From positions 230,782 through 294,781 of the forward strand of contig JASANG010002100.1 of NCBI GenBank assembly GCA_030248215.1: 64,000 nucleotides of DNA. Reading direction: 5' to 3'. Shown piece after piece: positions 12,786-25,917 of this stretch. Under the pieces are notes generated by a model. It was not told the origin of the DNA. It saw only the letters and a list, made by a program, of their open reading frames with translations, and made no database searches. The position numbers and the translations under genes are program-made. Each line of letters begins with the position of its first letter. Position 1 is the stretch's first letter. Source of the stretch: Enoplolaimus lenunculus. Lineage: Eukaryota; Nematoda; Enoplea; Enoplida; Thoracostomopsidae.

Positions 12786-13291
12786 GAAAAAGTTACACAA
12801 TCTATCATTGACTGTAAGTAGGCGTTAGTGATTTGAGAAACAACTGGTTCAAGTATCAGCGTTCATCAGTTGAACACTTCTGATGCATAGTTTGCTGGAG
12901 GTAAATTGTAGGTTTATAGGTATATGCTAAAACGCCGGAAAAAACCAAGTTTAACTTGGGTTTGAACGCAAATCGAATCGGAGCAAAAAACCTTTCGTAG
13001 CAACGACCGTCAGAGGCGTATACACGGGAAACGCGATAAAGGGCTCATGTTTCCTGAAATGGTCGAAGATACAAGCAACAAAAACCGGATTTAACAAGCT
13101 TTATAAGCCTAACCGTTTGTATTGTAGAGGTCAAAAAACCTTTTTCCAGCCGGCTATGCCCTGCTGAGCTGAAACGTTGGCTACGTGACTGACAAAGGTA
13201 CAAGTTAAAACCGCAAAAACGCAGGAAGTTCGTGCTACAAACCGATGATGAGTGTATCATTTTAACTTAGTTCACTTAACCAAAACCAGTA

Positions 13292-13542
13292 CACTGTAAG
13301 TTAAAGTGAATTGATTTTAAATCAGAATGAGTTGAATGCACTCAGAAGTTTGAGCTTTGAATTAGGTCTTTCAGAACTCAGAATTCTGAATTGAATGAAC
13401 TCATTTTGAATTAATTAATCAACTCGCCCGGAATTAATTCAGCTCATAGTGAGGTAATATTTACAGTTATTAACATAGAAACACCCCAATATAGCTAATT
13501 CTCAATCTGAGTTGATTAATCAACTCGTTGTAATTTACAGTG
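13292..13542. mobile_element. R4 element
   Basis: Starts CACTGTAAGTTAAAGTGAAT, ends GTTGTAATTTACAGTG. Confidence 0.8.
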
Positions 13543-15444
13543 ATAGCAGTTGTTTGTAAACAAAACCTCAATAATCACGCAACCTAAGCGTTAAGAATTT
13601 CAGTAAATTTCATCTAACAGTGTTATTAGCTTTTATTGGTCAGAAACCAGCAAAATATCCGCTACCAATAAACCAGGTATCTATGTTCCATTAGGCAAGT
13701 CATCAATGATGGTTACTAATTCATGAAAATTTCACGGTTTTTTTCAATCAAAATCTTTAACGAAAGAAAAATTTTGCAAAATTTCAAATGTTTTAAATTT
13801 TAGTTTTTCAAGACTGAGGCATGCGAAGACTACTTGAAACATCAGACGGTCGTTGACATTTCGTCTGTGTGTAGCACGCTTTCGAGCCGAGTTTTTGAAA
13901 TTTTCCCATCTTGGCATTAACTTACGGTTTGGATTAGGCTTAAATTTAAGCTTTAGCTAAGGCACATATCCTCAAATGCTTATAGCACCTATCATCAGTT
14001 AGCGAACAGTTTTCAAAATGTCGAACATCTACAATTGCAGATTTCAAAATTGACATTGAGGTAGAGCAATTCAAACGCGAACAATGTGCAGAATTTTGTT
14101 CCTCGCCATACGTTGATTCCAAAGTTTACAAGACCTATTACCCCAACTCTACGCGCATTTTAGAATATGGGATTCAGACTTAGGTGCAGTCGCCGGATAA
14201 GGTATCTTGAGCGATATGTATACTACGACCGTCGTGTTATTCAAACCCTCACATTGCGAATATATTTTGAACTGTACTTAAACTTGTTTGAGACTCGTGA
14301 CAACGACTGTACGACCAGTTCAGATTCTAAAATCTAAAAAATCAGTAATTGACATTGGGGTTAAAGTTCATCTGGTCATATAACCGTGTAGGTTGATTCA
14401 TTTATTCACAACAACGGCTCTGCCTTCTTCAAAGATATTTATATTGCAAATTGCGTTTGCAAATATGCAAGTCAGGAAAGCAATAAAAAAACGTTTCAGC
14501 TATTAAGATTTAATATCGGGGTGGTCTGCAATTTCGAAACAACAATTCTAATAAATCTTTGGTTTATTTATACTATTTTCGGTTCTGTGCAAAAGCTATC
14601 GAGCTATATAATTATTTGGCTTTGTACACATCAGGCCAGTTGTCTGCTTAACCTACTAACGGGGTGGACAGGCTTGGAATTATGGAGTGAAATACAAGGG
14701 TTTTGATGACTTTAAACGGGGTTGAAACTTTTCTGTAAAGCGGGGTTGCAAACATTTGCCGATTCGGCTGAGCTCCGACTCGCCGTCGTTTGGCTACGGG
14801 CTCATATTTAATACCTAGAACAGCGAGATTGGTATTTTTTATAGCTTATTTTAAGCTCATAATGCTCAACGGTACACTTTATCGATTGTTTACATTCAAA
14901 TCGTCATTGCTATTGTATATGATGCTTATAATAGTTTCAATCAGTTGTGTTTTGGCTAACAGAGATTTTTCAAGGATTTCTCGTGTATTTTTTGGAAATT
15001 TGGCCAATGTTACTTTAAAAGGCGTAACAGTAGTTTAAGCATTCTTTACGGCTGAGACAAAGTGTATTAATTAGGCTCATATAGTATTATTTTGGTCCAG
15101 GTACATATCGCTAATTTATGCTGCTTGTTTAATAAGTTCAAAGCAATCATTAATTTATTATTGGACGAGTCGAGTATGAAAGCATCTACTTTATCCGAAT
15201 CCGTTTTTGTACTGACAATTTCTTGGTTTCTGAACATTATGTTGATGCTATTTGCTGACTTCAACAATGTTAATATGGCCCTTGGGAAATAATTTTGCCA
15301 AACGATGCACAGTGTAAAAAAGCCTAAATTTACGGCTAACCACAAGCTGTGCCAGCACATTAATCAGTTAGTTATACTACACTTCTTGGTGTCAGCGTTA
15401 AATCATGATCTATCATATGTTTACATAAAAAGTTTGTTTACTAA
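13543..15444. other. Intergenic, no gene seen
   Basis: R15 remnant at 13965-14130, an R2 end at 15002-15035, otherwise unique AT-rich DNA with short open frames only. Confidence 0.4.
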
Positions 15445-15597
15445 GCCGTAGCTAAGGGAGGCTCATCCCTGCTGGAAAAATTTTGGCCACCCCTAGAAAA
15501 CTTTCAACCTGGCTTGTAAAATCAACGAATGCCCTTGTTTGCCTCTTCTAAAATTTTTAGCCGCTTCCCAACCAGGTAAGCTGGCTACCGGCCTGTT
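15445..15597. mobile_element. R9 copy, diverged
   Basis: AGCCGTAGCTAAGGGAGGCT start and GGTAAGCTGGCTACCGGCC end. Confidence 0.6.
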
Positions 15598-16082
15598 TGA
15601 TTTGTTTTTAGCGAAATTATCTTAATATTATATATTTGTGGTGTACCTTCTAGATTTGGAGTGATTTAGACTTATATATCAGTTTCGAGGATGTTTAACA
15701 CGAGTCCAAGGGAGTGTGCGGAACGGGTTTTTGGTTTAAACCTCCTGTGTGATTTTTGTGCCAAGGTTTTTAGAACGTTTAGCCCGTTGGTAGTTTTGGT
15801 AGGACGTAGCTATTCTTTCCAATCTCATAGCCACTCCTTTGGTCGAGTCAATGATTTCGATGCCAATACATGCAAAATAGTGTTATTGTTGAATTTCAAA
15901 AACCCGGTCACAGCAAACAAAGCCGGCAGTATTTTTCTACACCTGAATATTTCTAATTTAAGTTGGATGCCAATAGTTATTTGTTGGGTTGCCCTGCCTG
16001 TTGAATTAACATGGCGAATTTCCAAAAATCAAATGACACAAAACAAACCCGGAAGTGTTTTTATACATATTGGAATTTCCAA

Positions 16083-16478
16083 TGGTTACGCCGGAATTCT
16101 TGTTCCGACCGGATTTATTGCGAAATTTCAATTCCAATTCCTGTTTCGGTTCCGGCGTTACCGGCATTCAAGGACGCACAAACAGAAATTTTATGGTTTA
16201 TAAGCGTAGAAAATAGAAAAATATTGTTTGAAAAATGTTACACTGCAATGTAGTTTTAATTATTACAACTATTGTTTTTATTTGCAAAATTCGACGAATT
16301 TTTGAGCATCGGTGTATGTTTTTGAAGAATTTGAAAAGCTAGCGAACGGAAACGCAATCATTTGATTAGACAACATATATGATTTAGCGTTTTACAGTAG
16401 AATTAGAACAATTCCTGTTCCGGTTCTTGTTCCCGTTCCTTCGAAGAAATTAATTTCTAATCTTGTTCCTACCTCGTG
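16083..16478. mobile_element. R12 element
   Basis: GGTTACGCCGGAATTCTTGT start and GTTCCGGTTCTTGTTCCCGT near the end. An open frame of 170 codons from 15691 reads into it and is probably chance. Confidence 0.55.
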
Positions 16479-16543
16479 CAAAATTTAGGTCTAATTGAAA
16501 CCTTGGTATTTCCAAGAGCGAGTGATGCATACTTAAACTAGAG

Positions 16544-16812
16544 TATGCAACTGGGTATACTCTGTTAGAAAAGAATGTGCCCGGCACGCGTTGCGTTTTT
16601 ACCCCCCCCCCCCTTTTATTTCGAGGAGGCGGGTACAACCGGTGCCAACCATGGCACTTTATGTATGCGGCGTCCAACTTGTTTCACTTATAGTTTAATT
16701 TAGGTGTGTTTATATGATAGCGACCCCCTCTAAACAAGGGGGTCGGCCAAAAACGCAACGCCCAGTGTTACATTTTGTAATATGCGGAGCGTCAAGAGTT
16801 GCACACTCTTGT
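16544..16812. mobile_element. R11 copy
   Basis: Starts GTATGCAACTGGGTATAC, ends GAGTTGCACACTCTTGT; followed directly by R3. Confidence 0.65.
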
Positions 16813-16814
16813 AT

Positions 16815-17271
16815 TACTGTATTGACCCCAATAAGAGGGGGGGGAGACTGATGTTTATTTGGCCTCTCCAGAGGGTACCCCCTTGTTATTCGGTTACGGA
16901 CTATTATTTATTTTTAACCCACGCTCCGCCGCCCTTCGTTACTGATATATATCCGGTACTGCAACTATCCGTTGAATTCAACGTATATTTGTCTCGTTTC
17001 AATAGTTTGAGCGGCAATAAAAGGTTATACTAGGTATGTAGGAATGTACTTTCAAAATTTAAGTACGCTTTAAAGTTTCGAACTCAAATTATTTGGTCCT
17101 GGAGTCATTTATGTGCAACAATTAGGGTTAATTGACATTTATGGACTCTAATTAGGGTTTAGGGACTCTATCCGCTTACGGACTCTTATTAGGGATACGG
17201 TCTCTTATTGATTCGGACCCAAAATGGGGACCCCCTCTTATGACCCCTCTCTTTTTCGGGTCAATACAGTA
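16815..17271. mobile_element. R3 element
   Basis: Ends TACTGTATTGACCCCAATAA and GGGTCAATACAGTA. It abuts the end of an R11 element. Confidence 0.8.
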
Positions 17272-17548
17272 TGATGCACTGTTGGTATTTTCAAATGAAA
17301 TCGTATTCCAGTAGTTACTTGAACTAAACGTATAGAAAGATCAGTAAGATTTTGAATAAAGTTAAATTCCGAATTAAGTCATATCTCTGCAACCTTGCCA
17401 TTATCTAATTAATTACGATACAAGAATGATACACAATGGGTAATAATTTAGCCCGAGAATTAAAACGTCAGACAATAGACAAAGAAGGTATATTACCACA
17501 AGATTGGCTTCAAAAACAAGGAAATATGCCAAACACCCTTCAAATTTT

Positions 17549-17739
17549 GGCATATGTAAAGATCAGGGGCGGAACGTTTTTCTGCAGTGCATTAAACACA
17601 GTAAGGTTAAAGCTTTAGACTATTTTTTGCGTTGGTTTAGGCTCAGGTTTAGGTACAAGCTCATTCTTATGCTTAAGCTTAGACTTAGGCTTAGGAATAT
17701 GCTTACACCACTGTGGCGGCCCTGTTCTATACATTGGCT
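17549..17739. mobile_element. R1 (TTAGGC-bearing TIR element)
   Basis: Ends GGCATATGTAAAGATCAGGG and CCCTGTTCTATACATTGGC; core of CTTAGGCTTAGG-type runs. Confidence 0.75.
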
Positions 17740-18035
17740 CAATTTTTTGAGAAGCGAAAAAAAGTCATTTAAGTTGCGTTGATTAGCAGGGTACAACCAG
17801 AGGTGTGCCTCCGGCTACGGCAGAAAATCGACTTCCGACTCAATGCGGTAGAATTTCAGCTGGGGGTTCCGCCAATTTCGGCAGTAAAATTTAATTTTGT
17901 ACAGCTTTACCCAAATTTATTTGTTTGGTGCGTTTCGTTTTAACATTTCGTGCAATATCGATGAAAAAATTGCCAAGATTTCGCAAAAAAAGCGTGACTC
18001 CAAAAGATTTAACAACACGTTACACACACACCCAC

Positions 18036-18143
<108 letters not shown>

Positions 18144-18748
18144 CTAAAATTAGCAAACTAAACATGATTTTAACTACCAAAAATGTCGCCTCATCGCCAG
18201 CTTTACCTGCGGCACCGGCAAGTTTTGTTAACCTCCAGCTCTTGTATTTTTCACTTCCCGTTGCACCCTGTTGATTATTAATTGTGGGCAGTAGCTGAAC
18301 TAAAGATATTCTCTTGCTTATGTCGGGTCGTTTGAATAATTTGTTTTACCAAAAAGGCATTGTGAAGATGCCGATATTACCCAACAAAGCAATGCCTTTT
18401 ACTTAACCCTTTCTCAACTGAATGTGTTCAGTTTCAATTGAGATATGCTGTCAAGTTAGGATTTGAACGTGGGACTCTCGCATGAGAAGCATCTTAGCGG
18501 GCTGCTCTTTGAATAATATTGCTATTACGATAGCAAAACTTTTTGAAGACTTTTGAAAATAAATTTGAATTTCATTGTACAAAATAATCCAGTAAATTTT
18601 TGCGGCTATTTTGACAACAATTGTCTGCAATTTAAAAAAATGTTTTTGTTCGCGTTCACGCTGACAAAACTTTTCTTTAAATAAATTCAAAATTCTATAT
18701 AGTCTTTCAATTGTCGGCGTGTAATTTTAAGATATTTTTTATTTTCAG

Positions 18749-21700
18749 CAAATGATAACGATGAACCGAATATGACGTTTATTCGCTATCGACCAGAAGG
18801 CCTCGAACGGTTAACCAAGCAAACCAAATTCACCCGAAAAGAAATACAAATGATGTACAGAGGATTTAAACAGGTCAATAATAAGAGTGATAACAGTTGA
18901 GATTCTTGATGTCAGCTTTTCTCCTTGGTCATGTTAATTTATATATACACACATATATTTATTTATAAATATATATATTTATAAATAAATATATATGTAT
19001 ATATATGTTTATTTGTATATATCAAATTTTGCTGCAAAAACTGAGGCGACGGTTTGCTTCGCTCTGTACTGTAGTGACTAGAATAAAAGGTGGACTGACA
19101 TTTATTTGGCCTCTGCAGAGGGAACCCTCCTGTTATTCGGTTACGGACTGTCATTTATTGTTAACCCGCGCTCCGCTACCCTTCGTTACTGATATATATC
19201 CGGTACTGCAACTATCCGTTGAATTAAACGTTTATTTGTCTTGTGTCTACAGCTTGAGCGATATTGCAAGTTTGTACTTATAGAAATGTACTTTCAAAAT
19301 TTTAGTACGCTTTAAAGTTTCGAACTCAAATTATTTGGTCCTGGAGTCATTTATGCGCTACCATTAGAGACTATGGACATTTATGGACTCTAATTAGGAT
19401 TTCGGGACTCTATCAGCTTACAGACTCTTATTAGGGATACGGACACCTATTGATTGGATACACAAAATGGGGACCCCCTCTTATTACCCCGCACCCTCTT
19501 ATTCTGTCACTACAGTACACCTATATTGAGCCAGCTAGAAAATAGTTCATTCAAAACAAATATTTTTGTCATTTTCTCTGTGTTCCTGTGACTACAGCTT
19601 AAACTTGGCCCTCATGAGCTGCAATAAAATACGCGCTAGCGGTTGCTGTGAATATAATTTTAGTTTTCAAAGATTTCGCGTGTAGGCAATGCAAGAAAGC
19701 GTTGATTTCTAGAGCTTCAAAAAGCGCAACAACATGAAATATAGTAACTCAAAAGACAAAGATTATTCATGCTTTTTCTCTATAATCCGCCGTGAAACAG
19801 TTTCGAGGTTCAGGCAAAACCGATTTAGGGGCCGTTCGTCTCAAACTGAAGGAGCGAGTGATCCTGTCCTTATATCGACACTTATATTTCAGGGATGTCC
19901 GGCCGGTGTGGTTAATCTTCAACAATTCAGAGATATTTTTGCTCAATTTTTCCCGCAAGGAGGTAAGCGAGCTAAATATTTCTTTTGATACCAGCAACCT
20001 TAATCCTGGTTGATAAAGTTATAAACACAGGACGTTAGCCAGCCCAGCGTATTAGAACGCCCATAAACGATTTAGGTGGAGTATGACAAAATTTTGGCTT
20101 GATATTTACAAGCAGAAGGGCATCAAATGATAGGGCAAAACTTATTCAACGGGGGCTAATCCCGTCTGGCCTAATTTTTGCTACAGGCCTGAACGAATAT
20201 TGAATGACTGATTGCGGTGGCCAAAATCAAATAAAAAAACTATTAGCTATGACATTAAACAATTGATTCGTAACAAATTTAAACCTTTATTTCAGATGTA
20301 AGACAGTACGCGACTCTTGTTTTCAATACGTTTGACGTCGACGGCAACGGTCATATCAGTTTTGATGTAAGCGTCAACTTAAATTTGTCACGGTTCTAAA
20401 GTGTAGCCAAGATATCATTTTAGGAAGATACTTAATTATATTATATGAATACGGATTTAACGCTATTCCCACGTGCAAGTTTTTGCTGCGAGAACTTACA
20501 GTGCAAATTGCACGTAGAACTTGCCTTTTTTTCATCAGCCAATGAGAAAGTAAATGCAATAAATTCATTGAACTTGCATGGTTATTCACACCTGTGAACT
20601 AAAATTCCTAGGTTTGATTTTTAACGAATTACTTGCAGTTGCAAGATTTTCGAACGGGATTTTGGACAAAACTTGAAAGTGTAAATGGGACTTTAATGTC
20701 GATTTAATCATTGCTTTAAATATTTGTATTTATAGGAACTTGTCCGTGGACTATCAGTGCTTTCACGAGGAACGCTTGAAGACAAATTGAATTGGGTGTT
20801 TGCGTTGTACGATGTCCAAGGCGACGGAGAGTTGAGCCACGAAGAGGTAAGAATATATAATATGATAAAACAAAATTTTTTCTACGTTTGATGGCGGCAT
20901 TGTCATGCGTAAAGATTAGTTGTAACCCTTTCTCACATAAAGTTGACTATGGGCAACTCAGCGCAGTGTATATACGTTAAATAATATATATCGCACCGTG
21001 TTTAACAATTGCAACACGTATACATAGTACTAAATCACCACAAAACGTGAGCGCCCCTTCGGGCTCGAGCGTCAAGCTCCTATAGCTGAGTGCTGAGGGT
21101 AAACGCCTCCCTCTCCAGTCACTGGAGTTCGAATCGTAGCATAAAAGTAGGTCTCAGATGAAATAGAAAATATTCATGTGATAAAGTGTTAATGTACAAA
21201 AAATACTATTTTGGTCGTCAATTCTCTTGGCGCATGCCCAAACTGAGCGTTGTACTGAAGTTTTAAAATAATCAAATAGTGTCTAGCTTCTTGCTAGCTT
21301 CGCTCGCGAAAGTTCTTTCTACTTCAGCTGGCGCTCTCGTAGCGACAATTAGATGCGGTTTACTCGTCCAGTCGCTAAATATTTAAACTTCGCTCGAAAA
21401 TTTGTAAAGGTTGGTTCATGGGTGTAGCAGCCAGGGGTTTGGCTTGAGAGGTACATGATTAAAACTCGTACTGGAGGCGGGACACTTGTCGTACGGTACA
21501 GTCCGTCGGTTTATGTTTACATGCGGAATCGTTCATTTTACGCAATTTGCGGTACGGCGACGAATGCTAATTAACATATGACGCACTTGTTGACGCTCGA
21601 TGACGTATGCTGACGGATGACGTTTATCAAAATTATAGCAACATCATAATAAAAAACATATGACGCACTTGTTGACGCTCGATGACGTATGGTGACGGAT

Positions 21701-23923
21701 GACGTTTATCAAAATTATAGCAACATCATAATAAAAAACATATGACGCACTTGTTGACGCTCGATGACGTATGCTGACGGATGACGTTTATCAAAATTAT
21801 AGCAACACCATAATAAAAAACATATGACGCACTTGTTGACGCTCGATGACGTATGCTGACGGATGACGTTTATCAAAATTATAGCAACATCATAATAAAA
21901 AAACACAAACTACCTGAGAGACGCGTGATTGCAAAACTCATAGTAGCCGCATTATACATTTAGGTGTTCAGTTCACGAATTTCATTTTGCTATTACTTGT
22001 TTAGTATGATTTCCATGCTTTGCGAGGAAATTTCGCGAGATAAGTTAGCTAGAAGCTAGGTGCAATTTTTTGTATTCAATCTGGTCAACTGGCCCGTAGC
22101 TAGCTCACTTGCTTGGGGGGGCCAAAAATTTTTCAGGAGGGGCATAACTGAGTTACGAGCACGGTTGAGAATTTTCTCGGGGGGCTAAAATTTTTCCAGG
22201 GGGCTGAGCACCCCCTGCCCGCCCCTTTAGCTATGGGCCTTCTGATCAAATAAGGTAATTTTTGTATCCAGCAGGGTCTGGCCTCCCGCAATGATCAGCT
22301 TCTTTTAAGTATCCACGTGGAAAATGTTTTAAAACAATTTCCAAACCATTAGAGGTCTATGGCCCCTTAGGCCCCCTCTAGCCACGTCCCTGGATTGACC
22401 TTAGGCTGGGAGCCAAATATCGACGAGGCGGTCAAATCAGTACCCCTTATTTGCAAAACCTTTATGTGCCACTGTTAAAATGGCCATGATTCGATTTTGA
22501 AATAGGCACGGCAACCCTAAACGCAGTCCTGGCTAAATAGATTGAAATAAAATGATCCACACTCAGCTTAATTTTAACTTAAAACAGACACCGGCACATA
22601 TTTTCTGGTTCATTCTAATGGTTTTCAAGCAAAATTACCTTTTTTGCTAATATTTTTGGTTTTAGGTTGAAATTGTAATGGCAAGCATATATCAATTAAT
22701 GGGCCGAAACACTGATCCTCCAATTGACCAGCAAACAATTCGTAATCATACTAGCTATGTATTTAGGGTATGTTTACGGTATATATTTCATTTTGGAAAG
22801 ATATTATTATATGCAAATTGTTTTGCCAGCGAAGAAACAATTATTTTGCCTGTAAAAGTTCATTTTTCTTGTTTGTTTAGGTAAGGAACAAACATAACGA
22901 TTCTGGTAAAGGCCCCTTCAGCGAAACGGGCGTTCACTTGTCAGATTAGTAAGATTTTGTACTGTTCCTGCTGCCATTAATATATTTCGACTTATAAATG
23001 CATAAATTGCATTTAAATGATTTGAGCGTTTTATTACAAAATCTTGACTACGCTAGTGTTCACTTTATATTTTTATTGCGACAAAGTCGCCGTAATTTTG
23101 AAAGAAAGGTATAAAACGGAATTAGAATCAATTCAAAAACGAGTTTTGAATTACTATTCTAACTCGATCTGATGGCACGTACGTGAATGCTAGCCAAGAC
23201 TTTGGCTGGGTTTCCAAAACCCTACTTAAGCACGACTTAGTACTTAAGTACGTATCAAGTAAATTAGTTAACCATTTTGTCGTTTTTAAAAGCGTACTTA
23301 AGTTAAGTAAATACTTAAGTCGGCGACTAATTTTGATATATTACAAATTAACCGTTCAAGCATACTAACATTGGTCTAATTGAAATTGTAGACTCATGGT
23401 GTCTCTTTAATAAAAAGCAAAACTAATACTTTCTTATTTACGACAATGGCTGACATTTGGCAATTATTTGATGTTGCTGAGTTAATGGCTAACGTTTTCA
23501 CCCCGAAAAATTGAACTTATATACAATGTTTTGCAGATAAAATAGAAAATATTCATGTGAGAAAGATATGAACAGAAAATACGTAAGCTTTAAACGTTAA
23601 CTGCTCTGTTTGATAAAAACTTTTTTGTTGCAGAAACTGGACCAAAAACGAACTGGACGAGTGTCAATTGAAGCTTTCATGGACGTTTGTATGCAGGTAA
23701 ACCGTTGTAAATTATTAAATTAATATTTTAGAAAAACGACAAATTTGCGAAACATTGTTCGCATTCAAACTTAATTCTTACGCAGGGTGATTTCGTGACA
23801 ATTTGGGCACCCTTATCAATTCAGAAACCCGAAGCTGAACACGACTTACTCTGCCGTCTGCTTATTAATTTTTATTTTCTATATTTATCGCAACATAAAT
23901 TTTCTCACGACACCGAAATTTAA
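18749..23923 (+). CDS. KCNIP: KChIP/DREAM-like neuronal calcium sensor (EF-hand), exons of the conserved core
   Basis: Calcium-binding partner of Kv4 channels (and, in vertebrate KChIP3/DREAM, a DNA-binding repressor). Exons: 18749-18873, 19893-19962, 20296-20366, 20736-20846, 22666-22767, 23634-23696 and a tentative last exon 23786-23923, all with GT-AG borders and matching phases. Exon 1 here gives YRPEGLERLTKQTKFTRKEI and MMYRGFK, the KChIP signature. EF1 has the usual dead CPAGVVNLQQF form. EF2 loop DVDGNGHISFDE and EF3 loop DVQGDGELSHEE are canonical. EF4 loop DQKRTGRVSIEA lacks ligands at positions 3, 5 and 12. The variable N-terminal exon with the start codon was not found upstream. 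Introns hold R6, R7, R8, R9 and an 82-bp satellite. Confidence 0.92.
18945..19022. repeat. AT-rich near-perfect palindrome
   Basis: ATTTATTTATAAATATATAT and its reverse complement meet around 18975, giving a hairpin of about 35 bases in the first KChIP intron found here. Confidence 0.7.
19067..19517. mobile_element. R3 element in KChIP intron
   Basis: Ends TACTGTAGTGACTAGAATAA and GTCACTACAGTA; between the first two KChIP exons found here. Confidence 0.8.
20459..20697. mobile_element. R7 element in KChIP intron
   Basis: Starts TAACGCTATTCCCACGTGCA then AGTTTTTGCTGCGAGAACTT; the right end is diverged (AAGTGTAAATGGGACTTTA). It ends 39 bases before the next KChIP exon. Confidence 0.65.
20924..21191. 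mobile_element. R6 element with tRNA-like core
   Basis: Ends AACCCTTTCTCACAT and CATGTGATAAAGTGTT are inverted. The core has a box-A-like TATAGCTGAGTGCTGAGGG and box-B-like AGTTCGAATCG. In KChIP intron 4. Confidence 0.75.
21575..21902. repeat. 82-bp satellite x 4 in KChIP intron 4
   Basis: Units start at 21575, 21657, 21739 and 21821 with CATATGACGCACTTGTTGAC and differ by one or two bases. Each holds five TGACG motifs (TGACGC, TGACGC, TGACGT, TGACGG, TGACGT). Confidence 0.95.
22091..22239. mobile_element. R9 element in KChIP intron 4
   Basis: Ends GGCCCGTAGCTAGCTCACTT and CTTTAGCTATGGGCC. Confidence 0.7.
23203..23440. mobile_element. R8 element, left part
   Basis: TTTGGCTGGGTTTCCAAAAC followed by CTACTTAAG repeats; right end not seen. 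Confidence 0.6.
23786..23923 (+). CDS. Tentative last exon of the KChIP-like gene
   Basis: A good acceptor (TTCTTACGCAG) is followed by an open frame in the right phase: GDFVTIWAPLSIQKPEAEHD and then a hydrophobic stretch to a TAA at 23921-23923. KChIP proteins normally end with a short conserved helix of the type ENIMRSLQLFxNV; this does not match. It may be a lineage-specific ending or the true last exon may lie further on. Confidence 0.4.
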   Translation, partial: GDFVTIWAPLSIQKPEAEHDLLCRLLINFYFLYLSQHKFSHDTEI

Positions 23924-25425
23924 AAGCAAACTAATATACAAAACAACAGTCAAACGCTATCCGGTCGTGTTCGAACGATAGAAACATTTAATTTGTGCAA
24001 CTCTGAGTAAATCAGAAATATATCGGATCTTGGCGTCTTTCCTTGATAATTGCGTGCCCGGAAAACTTAGCCGCTTGCATCGGCGAACGAAAAACGCCCA
24101 CATTTTGCGTTTATCAGGTTTTTTGCCAAATTTTATTGTTAAAAGTTACCCAAAATACTGGAGCGACTTGTTGAATTACATGTTTTTTTGATCAATTTAT
24201 TTCCATCAAATTCCAAGCTTAAAGTCACAAACGCTAATAGAAAACAACTGATACATTGCAAAAATTACTAAAATTGTTCTTTATAAACGTTGCTGACAAT
24301 TTTTAATTGTAGTAGCTTACCCATATAGAGACACAAAGGCAGGCAGACTTTTAGGGACTTGGAAAATCATAGGCTTAGGCTAAGTCGGCCGGCCTTTGTA
24401 GTTAACATGGGCCAAATTTGCAATAAAACCAAAGGCTTTAGAATATTTAGGATGAAGCCATATCGCTGTCTGTTGGCTCGTTTGACACAGTAATGTGATT
24501 GCTGGTCTGACAACCGTGAGATTCGGAATTAACGCTGACAGATTGAAATGTACGTCTGATATCAAGAGTTTACGTCGACCATTTTATATGATGAACAACA
24601 CAGTTGGTAGCCGAAAACGGTTGTTTTTGCGTGTTCAGTAAAAGTTAGCGGATGCCGTTGTTTGTTCGAGCTTATTTGTTCAATTAATACTCGTTGTGCT
24701 CGACGGAGTAACCAGGATTTGGGAGTTGACTTGAGCAGAGTATAACCGCATGTAAAACAGATTACTTTAACCTTTTAGATGCAGAAGATTATTCTAAATG
24801 CTGGGCGTATATTCTCAAATGCGTTATAGCACCTATCGTCAGTTAGCAATAGGTTTTCAAACTGACTCACGAATATCTGTAATTGCAGATCTCAAAATTG
24901 ATACAGAAGTAGGGCTAATCAAACGCGAACGATGTGCTGAATTTCGAACCTCAACATGCCCATGTCCTAAAGCGACAGGACCTATCATCAACTGATGATA
25001 GGTGCTACACACATTTGAGAATACTGACTCTGATAAAAGTGCTTTTTTTATATCGCCCGAAATGTTGAAAGATAATATAAATCTTTAGTAATGGTTTGGA
25101 ATTTGGAATTTGTATTGTGTAAAATGTATGAAATGTGATCATTCCTCGTTTTGCCAGTGTATAAATCAGGGCCGTATAACAGTAATATAATCATACTCCT
25201 AAGCCTAAGCCTAAGCCTATTACACTGTTTTCGAATGACTATCGTTCAAGCGCTGAATGCGCTCATACGTTCTCCGTTTCGGACGGAAATTTTCTATAAA
25301 TATATTTCCAGTACATAATATGCAAACTTTAAATGATAGCATAGTATTATGCACAAAACAACGTGGTGACGTAACCTCAGATATGCAGACTACAGACCAT
25401 TGGAAATATATATGACATTCGCAGA
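23924..25425. other. Region downstream of KChIP, mostly unique
   Basis: Possible 3' untranslated sequence followed by R15 (24807-25013) and an R1 fragment at about 25154-25228. No further KChIP exon recognised. Confidence 0.4.
24807..25013. mobile_element. R15 element
   Basis: Inverted ends TATTCTCAAATGCGTTATAG / GGTGCTACACACATTTGAGA with CACCTATCGTCAGTTAG and its partner. Diverged partial copies at 13965-14130, 31845-31885 and 38312-38345. Confidence 0.7.
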
Positions 25426-25818
25426 CATTGGCTTGGTTTCTGAAATCTTACTTAAGTATTTACTTGAGTTGCATTATCTAATTACCTAAATCGACGACAA
25501 ATCTAAATCGTTAACTTTTTGAACAAAAACAGATAAACACCAAATGCGAGCAATTATCATAATAAGAAAACAGTTTTGCTTTAGATTAAGGAAGCATCAT
25601 GAGTCTACAATTTCAGTTAGACAAAGGTTAGTATGCCTTAACTGTTAATCTGTAATATATATATCAAATTTAGGCAGCGACTTAAGTATATATTTACCTA
25701 ACTCGAATAAGTTTTTAAAAGCGACAAAATGGTTAAGGAATATTTACTTAGTACATGCTTTACTACTTTACTACTAAGTCGTACTTACGTAGGGTTTCTC
25801 AGAGATCCAACCAATGTG
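25426..25818. mobile_element. R8 element
   Basis: Inverted ends CATTGGCTTGGTTTCTGAAA and TCTCAGAGATCCAACCAATG; many ACTTAAGT motifs. Confidence 0.75.
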
Positions 25819-25917
25819 TAGAATATCATATATTGCAGTACAAACGTACACTGCTATATCAGGATAGCAGACAACTCTATGTTTTCTAATTTAACAGCGG
25901 ATTGTACAAAACTTATT

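Noticed and set aside
15691-16203. 170-codon open frame
   Set aside because: It reads into an R12 element and has no domain or splice context.
19734-20013. Alternative open frames overlapping KChIP exon 2
   Set aside because: They run across the acceptor; only the spliced frame GCPAGVVNLQQFRDIFAQFF fits the family.
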